From contig DF237117.1 in assembly GCA_000708835.1 (NCBI GenBank), positions 62,001 through 126,000 of the forward strand: DNA of 64,000 nucleotides, in the 5' to 3' direction. The position numbers and the translations under genes are program-made. Within the stretch, counting starts at the first letter, position 1, and each line of letters opens with the position of its first letter. The notes beneath the pieces are model-generated. The model saw nothing but the letters and a program-made list of their open reading frames with translations, was not told the origin of the DNA and ran no database searches. Source of the stretch: Klebsormidium nitens (lineage: Eukaryota > Streptophyta > Klebsormidiophyceae > Klebsormidiales > Klebsormidiaceae). This document shows positions 56,357-64,000 of the stretch, piece by piece.

Positions 56357-57336
56357 TGCTCCAGCTTTCCTGCTTGCGGAGCTACCGGAAAGCTCAACTT
56401 TATGCTTCCTTCTCAGCTTTCGTCAAATACTCCGCAGCTCGCTACCCAGCTAAGCATCCTAAGGAATACCCCCTCTCACGCTTTCACACTCCCCTCCCCT
56501 CAGGCTACTGCCTCGCTTCCTGAGCACACGATTTTATCAATTGTTTCAGACAGTGGAAAGGCCCCAAATGGCAAGAGGAGCGATTGATTGAGCGGGGCCT
56601 GCGCAGGAAGAGAAGCGCTGAGCATGAAATCCAGGGACAGAGGCAGAGAAATTGCATGTGCGGGCTTGCATGAAAGTCAGCTCGGACTAGAAAACTCACC
56701 ATTGTGTACTCCTGGGACCAGTGTTTACAAGACAGTTACATGGAGCAGAACACGAGCCGTCGATGGGCTGTCCTCGTTGGGGTGGCGTATTAGCGCCAGC
56801 TCCATCGGACGGTTGGAAAGCTCTCCAAAAAAAGGCACAATTGTACACAGCCTAGAGGCATAATTTAGGTGTTGCCTCTACAGTCCACAGAGTATGTAAT
56901 CCGCATTGCCCGTCTTTTCAGAGCTCTTCCGACTCCGGCCAGAGATGACATTGAAAGCTCGGAGCTGCATTGATGTTCTCATTTCCGTAGACTGGATACC
57001 TAGTGGACGGCTTTGGCTGCAAATCCCATCTCTACCTGTTGCGGGCCTGTTGCTTGATTTGTGGATCTCAAATTTGGGGCAGCCTGGAAGTGATCCAGAA
57101 GTGGGGCTTTTCAATTATGGTCTTTCCGCTGACAAGCAGGGGCTTTCTTTCTGTTGCAAAGATGGAGGACAAAAAGTCGATTTGGAGCTAGGTATTTGCC
57201 CTTGGTGGCCGGGGCATCTGGACCTTTGCTAGAGGGGGCTGAAGCGCCAAGCACAATTGCAACAGCTCATGGTGGTAAATATTGCGCAGTTAGACGCTGG
57301 ACTGTAGACTCCTGAGCTCGAACAGGGAGGGCCACG
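56357..57336. promoter_or_regulatory. Bidirectional intergenic region, B9D1 and CFAP43
   Basis: Roughly 980 bp lies between the start codons of two divergent ciliary genes, so both promoters must be here. No canonical RFX-type X-box was obvious by eye. Other sequence elements could not be assigned. Confidence 0.5.
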
Positions 57337-60300
57337 ATGGCAGGAGTGATGGTGGAGTGAGTCGCTAAACCCTAATCTTCAAACTTTACTCATAGTTACT
57401 CAGAGCTAGGCCTCACATCAGCTGCTCGTCATTTCTTCACCCTTGCTGAGAGCTAGGGCTCATATTCTCATCCGTGTCCTCTGCTAAGTGGTAATTAGAC
57501 ATGTCAAGAAGCTCAAATCACTGGGAAATTAACTGCCACTTCACAAAAGGGGCCTGTGCTTCTTCTGGTTGCTCTGCCTCAACAGGCTAAGCACCGCAGA
57601 GGTCCTTGCAATGAAAACGTTTCAGAAGCATATTGCTGCAGCTTGTCCTCCTTCGCAAGCGCGCTGTTGGCTGGTGCCATTGAAGCGAGACTAAAATGTA
57701 TATGGACATTGTAACAATACGAGATTATTGGCTTGGCAGAGCAGTGTCAGAGAAGCGTCAGAGCAGCCCTACGACGTTACCATCTTACGTTGGTCCTATC
57801 AAATGCATACCACCACTGAATATCCCTAATAAGTATTGCTTGCCCATGCAAGAACCACCCAGAAGGTGTTCCATGATTACAAAGATGGCTATCAACAAAT
57901 GGGGCCTATCAATTCTTAGGAGCACTCCTTACGTTGGTGTCAACTATATCCTTTTAGCCTTAAAAAATCAGGGCAACCTTCAGCCTGCCCCTTCCAATGT
58001 GGTAGTACTAATTTCTCCTGCATGAGAAGAACGAGTATCTCTACTCCAAAGCATATTCTTGCTTCATCAGCCTGTGTAACAGGATTCCAAGTAATCTTTA
58101 GTGTTGGTATGAATATCCTCTGAATGCAGGTATGCCCTGGGCCAGAGCAGCCCGGAGGTTCAGTTCCTCGACTCCACCACTGTGGTCACTATCTGTGGGA
58201 ATGCCCTCAGATTTCAGCAGCTGTCTGGTGGGACTCAGGTAGGCCTCTGCATACCTTTCCGGGGGCCCTGCCATATAACCAAATTCATGTAGACTCAGGC
58301 GGTGGCAACACATCTGCAGTGTTCGCCGCTCGTACAATGAGTCGGGGGTGATCACTGACAAATCGCGTTGGGGATTTTGTGCATACTATTTTCTTGCTTC
58401 CCACGTTGACATAACACATCCTTGGTCCCAAATCCTGCTTTCCTGTCACCGTTTCAAATAGTAGCCTGGAAAGCCTCCACTGGTGCGACTGTAGAGTTTC
58501 TGCTCTATGCCCATAGCAAACCTGAGATCGACTCCATAAGTGTTAGCCAAACCTGACTCCTGTGAATGCAGGACACCCGCTTTCTGTGGGGGGCTGGCCG
58601 TGGCATCTCCGCTTTCACGGTCAACACTCGGAAAGGCCTCGTGGCGTACGCAGAAAAGGGCCTGAACCCGTGTATCTTCGTGCACGACAGCCAGAGCTTG
58701 GACTTGCTCACCAAGCTCTCAGGCAAGAACCGTGTTACTACGCCGCCTTTCCTGTAGGATCTGACTTACTTCAGACTCTACCGGTCTGATCGTAGTTCTC
58801 CAGTTCTTAAAAAGGGTTCTGCGCAGTCCCGGTGTAAAGCTGGTCTTTCAAGCACTGTTTCGGTCCCCTGATTGATGCTACGAGTCGGCTCGTCACAATC
58901 TGGAGTGGGTGCAAGCTTCCTTCAAGTTTGCAAGTGGATACTTTCGCTTGCCCCCCTCTGCAGAACACAAATGATAAGTCCCCAATCTGCTTTCCACTTG
59001 ACCCCCGTTCCTTTCCCCTCATTTCTGCCCACCCCTTTTGACTTTCCAGACATCGCCGAGCTTGAGATCGTCCGGCTCGCCTTCTTTGCGGACGGGGCTC
59101 GCCTCCTGGCCGCGTCCGGCGTGCCCGACTTCGAGCTGACCGTGCATGACGTCAGCACGGCGGCGCAGCAGGCCCGGACGAAGCTCGGCGCCCCGCTCGA
59201 TGACGTCAGCTTCAACCCGAGGAACGATATGCAGTTCTGCTCGCGCTCCGGAGGGGTGCTGACGCTGTGGACCTTGGAGCGGAGCTACGAGGTGAGGCGT
59301 GACGTCACTTTGCGCTGGTGACGTCACTTATTCGAGAGGCAGATAGACTGTCACCATGTGCGTCGGTCGTTCGGCAAAAGTGGAAAAGAGGCCGGTGATT
59401 CTGGTTCGGGACTGCCTCAACACAAAGAGGCACAAGGGTTCCGGCTTTCTGCCGAACGTCGACGATTCCACTGTCTGCTAGCGACCTTCCCATTCAAACG
59501 AGTTCCGTCTAATCTCTGGGGGCTCCGCATCAGCTGCGGGACATCCTTTTCATTTCCCGAGATGCATACACGCCTTTGACGAAGATTGGCCTCTTTAGTA
59601 GGGACCCATCAAGGTCGGTCACATCTGAATAAGATTCAAATTCTTATGCTAACAAGCCATATGAATAATAAGGTCACGTGCGGGGGACGGGTAGGTTAGT
59701 CTGGTGGTTGGGGTGGGCTCTGATAAGGGGCCGGTGTTGCTCAAGTCAGGGTCTTTTGTTTGCTTTTGCCCGCTAATTCAACCTTGTCATTCATGCGGCT
59801 TATTAACCTTAGAATCAAGAACTATCACCTCTGGTGCCGGATACATTCGAGCCCAAGAATGGCTCAATTTCAGTAAGCACCTTTTAGTGATGGTCAGGAC
59901 TCTCGTGTCGGCAGCTCAACTCAATTCGTCCCCATTTCTGTTCGCAGACGCACTACCTGACGTCAAAGGCGCTCCCAACCGACCGCTTCCACGTCACCTC
60001 CCACGCGTGGGCGCAGAACGGGGCCCTGTTGGCGGGGTGTTCCACAGGGGAGCTCTTGCTGATCGACTCAGAGACGGGCCGCGTGAGAGGGCCTCAATTT
60101 CTGGAGCAACTCGACCGAAAAAACGCGGACGCACAGAACGCGATTGCTATGAAAGATCCTGCGGTTTCCGGGGCGGGGGTTGGTGACTCGCAGACCGGAA
60201 TCCGGAAACTGGGCCCGAGCGCCACGGAAAAGGGGAACAAGATTCCGCTCGGGCCGGTTCTACCGGGTGTGAATACGCTCCCCGGGAAGCTCGGGGGAGT

Positions 60301-63300
60301 CGGCGCGAAGTCAATAAAACCGGGCGGAAGGACTGTGAAAACGGCCGGCGCAGCGGCCAAAGGGATCCCCGAAGTTCTGCCCGGTGATAACGAACCGGTC
60401 GTGCACAGCCCCTCGGGGGAACCGTTAACCCTGCTCGCGGTTAATGAGACGCACGTAATCTACGGCGGTTCAAGGCGGGGTTTGGAGGTGAAAGAGCTGA
60501 GAGCGTTTGCGGGTCCCTTGCAGCCGGCAAGCATGGAGCTAAGCCCGGTTAAGAGTTTCAAACGGCAGAGCGGGTTAGTGGTTCAGGTGTCCGGGAGGCA
60601 GAGCCCAGATACGGTTAAGGGCTTAACCAAGGGTTTCGAGCCTTTGGTAGACGAGGAACGCTTCATCGACCTGGACGGTTTGGCGCCGGTTAGCCTAATT
60701 CAGAACCCGAGCCAAGCCCAACAGATGCTCGTGGTGACGTCAGACGGGACCGTGCACACGTGTGACGTCTCTTCACCTGACTCCAAGTCGCAGTCTGCTG
60801 ACGTGTCCCGCTTCCAGCGCACTGATTCTCGATCCAGCAACTTGTCTCTCCAAAGCTCGAGTATCGATGAGAACGCGGTCCCCAGAAAAAAGGAGATCGC
60901 GGGTGCGACCGTGCATCCGCAGTCAAGCTTCCACTTCGGGGGGTTGAGCGGCCTAGCAGTTCTGACCCCCCTGAAGCTGCTCGTGACTGCCGGGGGGAAG
61001 GACAAGGCGCTGAGTTTCTGGGGGATGGAGAGGGGGAACTTTGTCGCGAGAAAGGGGCTCACCGCTAAGGTCACGTGCCTCCAGGCTTGCGAATCAAAGG
61101 TAAGTGCACGTTTGTGGATTAGTAATTTAACTCCTGATTGGATTATATGATTGAAGGAAGTCGAGGGTCTGGCTTGACTTCCAAAGACCCGTCGATAGAT
61201 GAGCCGGCGGCTGCTTTAGAAGTATGAATGAAGCAGAAGGAAGAGCAATTCGATGCAGAAGAGATGGAAAGGACAGAGCGTAACGGCAACGCTTACACTG
61301 CCAGAGCGGCGAAAGTTGAGGCCACACCAATTCGTCAAGAAAGCTGTGTCGTCCTGCCATACACAGGGACCCTTGAATCTTGACGGTCAGAAATCGTTCG
61401 GGTGGAACTTTTCCGTGGCTTTTTCCAAGTAGCACGCTGCTGGTCGCGAGGCGCGCAGTGAAAGGTAGATTTGTATGTGCGAAGCATTGCACGAAGAAGC
61501 AAAGCGACATGATAAGTCCCAAACCCAGCGTTGTCTCTCTTATCCCAAAGGGAGCGTTGTTTCTCCTGTCCCTCCAGAATCTTCTCGCGTGGGGGAGCGA
61601 TTGCGGCGTTGTCCGAATCCTGCACGTCGACGCAACAACCGAATTCGTCACCACCTTCCGTCAGAGGCTCCACGTGGCACCCGTCCATAGGCTGCGCTTC
61701 AGCGCGAGCGGCGCGTTCCTCGCGTCGCAGAGCGCCGACGGGCGTATCGTCTTCTCTTACTCCGGACACGGCTGGGACTTAAACCCAATCGGTTACTTTA
61801 ACCTAACCGAAGATGTTCTAGACTTCCGGTGGTCTCCAAGGGAGTCCACCGAGGGCACGCTTTTCCTCTCGCTCGTTACCGGGGAAATCGTACGGCTAGA
61901 GGTCCCCGAGACTGCTTCACCCTCTGGCGAACGTTTGTTCGGAAACGCAGACCTGAAACGCGCGAGCTTCAACGTGGACGAACCCGTGCTGAGCTTCGAG
62001 ATCGTTCCGGCGAACAAAACGGCGGGAGTTAACGAGGCCCTGTTGGTTGGCATGACGGCCGACAAGAGCATACGGCACTACACTCTCCCGGATGGAACCG
62101 GGGACTGGACGGGGCCCGGGGGAAGGCCGAGGGCCCCGGTGTTTGAGCGGTCGGCGCACGCCAAGCCCGGGGGGGCGCTAGGTTAGCGCTCGTTCTTTGC
62201 TAACCCAAAGTATCCGGTGTTAAGAATTTCGTCTCCTTCTCCTCTACCTTCTTCTCCTTCATGGACATACCTGAGTCTCGACTGTGCGGACTTTTCCTTC
62301 TTGTCTTCTCCAATCAGCCGGGCATCCTGAAGCGTGACATGTTCTGTTCTGAATGCTACCTGATTCAAGAATCTTTTGTCAACAGCTTCCTTACAATGAG
62401 ATGAACGCTGTTAGAGCTACAGGCTGTCCCGCCGAGTTTGTTTGCACGTCGTTCCGCTGACGCAATGTGACCACCATGAGAGCCGCGGACCGCGCCTTGC
62501 AGTTTCGGACGAGTTACGAAACGTTCTGTCCCTTGACCTAGACCTTTTGTAAGACCCATCGATCCCAGCACGTAAACACAGTTTAATGTTTTGAATCTGC
62601 ACGCCTTTCCGCCGGAAAAAAAGTGACGCTCCCTGAAGCAGCGACCGGCGCCCTGCAGTTCTGCTCGACAGTACATGTCAAATCTGTTGCTTTTATCTCG
62701 TTGATCAGTGAGCAGTTCTCTGGATCTGAGTGTAGAACTTTGATTCCGATCACAGGTCTTTCTGCCGACGGAAAAGTGACGGTCACCGGCGCCGCGGACG
62801 GCGCCCTGCAGCTCCGCCCGACGTTGCGCGACATTCCGTCGCAGGACGCCGGCGAGCTGCAGCTGCACGACGCCTATTCCGGCGGAATCCGCCACGTTGC
62901 AGTCTCGTCCGGAAGAGTGTTCACCGCTGGCGCGGACGGAGTGGTGAGTATCCCTATGGCGGAATAGCCTGGGAAACGCAAGGACTCCGCAAATGAGTTG
63001 ACATTCGGTCCAACGACTGTTGAGTTTGGGGGCTGGCATAAGTTTGTTTCATTCCTCATCTCTTTCTTCCTTTACGTGCATGGTGCATATCCTTCGAACG
63101 TGGTTCATTGCTTTACCATTTTCTTGAAGCTGGATCAGGAAGCTTATTCCGAAAGCCAATAAAAGCTGTCCAAGTAGTGCATTGCACGCTGAATGTTTCT
63201 GCTGGCATCTCGTTTCCATTTCTTGCTGCGTCTTTCGCCATTTGCTCGCTACTTACTTCGGTTGATCTGAAAGCTCCTCTATTGCTTCTTCATGATGATT

Positions 63301-63812
63301 GAAACGAACATGATGATTGAAACGAAACGCATTTATATCTTAGAAAAAAGCAAAAGGAACTCTTAGGCTCTAATGAGAGTTCGGTTCGTGCTCTGTCGGG
63401 TCTGAGATTGTACGAGATCCGAATGATCTCCCTTCTGATGATCTTTCGCCGCGATTCGTCGGCAGGTGTTTGTTTGCGACGCCGTGGACGCCGGAATCGT
63501 CCGAACGGACGGCCGGAAGGAGCGGCGGAGCACCCGAAACCGGAACCCTCCCAACCCCGGGGAGCTGGCAGACGTCAACGCGCCCGACAGCCCGACGGAA
63601 CCGGACTTTGCCGCGGCCGGAACGGAACCAGAACTGCCTCTGACGCCGAAAATGGTGGAGGTGAAAAAAGTAGCGAACGAACCGGTTGAGGAAAGTGAGT
63701 GTGATTACAGCGAAGGGGATGCGGTCAGGAGGAAAGTAGACGAGCTCCGGAGGCGGTTCCGGGAGTGCGAGGAGCGGAACGAGAACGCACCGGAAGAGGA
63801 ACAGCTGCCACG
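57337..63812 (+). CDS. CFAP43: CFAP43, axonemal WD-repeat protein (3' end off window)
   Basis: Cilia- and flagella-associated protein 43 (FAP43/FAP244 type), part of the tether complex of inner dynein arm I1/f. Exons: 57337-57356 (20 nt, tentative), 58130-58238, 58572-58722, 59050-59291, 59948-61099, 61578-62181, 62756-62943, 63466-63812. They join in phase to about 937 residues. The last exon ends in a CG|GTAGGC donor, so the gene continues past the right edge; family members are about 1600 residues or more. Landmarks: NPCIFVHDSQSLDLL, SGVPDFELTVHDVS, DDVSFNPRND, LTLWTLERSYE, the WD-like AGCSTGELLLID, VTAGGKDKALSFWGME and LASQSADGRIVFSYSGHGWD. Exon 5 (1152 nt) carries a long low-complexity insertion, PG- and S-rich. 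Intron 3 probably uses a GC donor (TCAG|GCAAGA); a GT donor 9 nt downstream keeps the same phase. Exon 7 has two upstream decayed copies of its start. Confidence 0.87.
62440..62755 (+). repeat. Two acceptor-side copies of CFAP43 exon 7
   Basis: The exon 7 start (true start 62756, encoding LSADGKVTVTGAADGALQ) recurs at about 62448 and 62603, spaced 155 and 153 nt. The first keeps GCCGCGGACxGCGCC and TTGCAG. The second keeps GCCGGAAAAAAAGTGACG and GGCGCCCTGCAGTTC. Both degrade afterwards. Confidence 0.88.
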
Positions 63813-64000
63813 GTAGGCTCCATTCAGATTGGAATGCCCCACCCGATGCCAGACATACGTATCCTACCTGAGCAGCACTGTTTCAGGCATCCAAATTTTG
63901 CCTTGAAAGATGCAGTGAGGAAATTATCACAGCAACCTAAAATCTCACTCATTTATTGAAAGACACAATGGGTTTACGGTTGTTAAAGTCTGCAATGCGG

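Overview
The window looks like nuclear DNA of a streptophyte with motile cells, most likely a charophyte-grade green alga (Klebsormidium-like). This is inferred from gene content, not from a database match. An ARID-ELM2-SANT protein of the plant type and a plant-like APC8 point to the green plant lineage. B9D1 (ciliary transition zone) and CFAP43 (axoneme) require a lineage that still builds cilia. Genes are intron-rich with GT-AG introns of about 100-1700 nt and GC-rich exons.

Layout, left to right. 1-4130: nothing recognised. 4988-13818 (+): nine-exon CLC-family anion channel/transporter. 15620-21193 (-): three-exon ARID-ELM2-SANT chromatin protein, convergent with CLC and divergent from the next gene. 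22384-33767 (+): complete 13-exon APC8/CDC23, a TPR subunit of the anaphase-promoting complex. 33768-39454: intergenic, with an unrecognised and possibly broken 266-codon ORF (35111-35911) and a decayed copy of the 3' part of APC8 (37200-38290). 39455-51404 (-): complete 13-exon ALDH1L, the fused cytosolic 10-formyltetrahydrofolate dehydrogenase. 52911-56356 (-): complete 7-exon B9D1. 57337 to beyond the right edge (+): CFAP43, head-to-head with B9D1.

The most unusual thing is not a gene. In four of the six recognised genes (CLC, APC8, ALDH1L, CFAP43) many exons are preceded by one to six decayed tandem copies of their own 5' end plus the preceding intron tail, with units of about 95-205 nt and many at 140-150 nt. 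A smaller set of exons is followed by decayed copies of their own 3' end plus the following intron head. Acceptor-side copies lie 5' of the true exon and donor-side copies lie 3', in both plus- and minus-strand genes. This is the arrangement that lets normal splicing remove the copies. The CLC series even runs through the start codon into the 5' leader/promoter. The ARID and B9D1 genes show no such arrays. Exon coordinates were worked out by hand from splice consensus, reading-frame phase and family similarity. They are phase-consistent for all complete gene models, but no transcript evidence was available.
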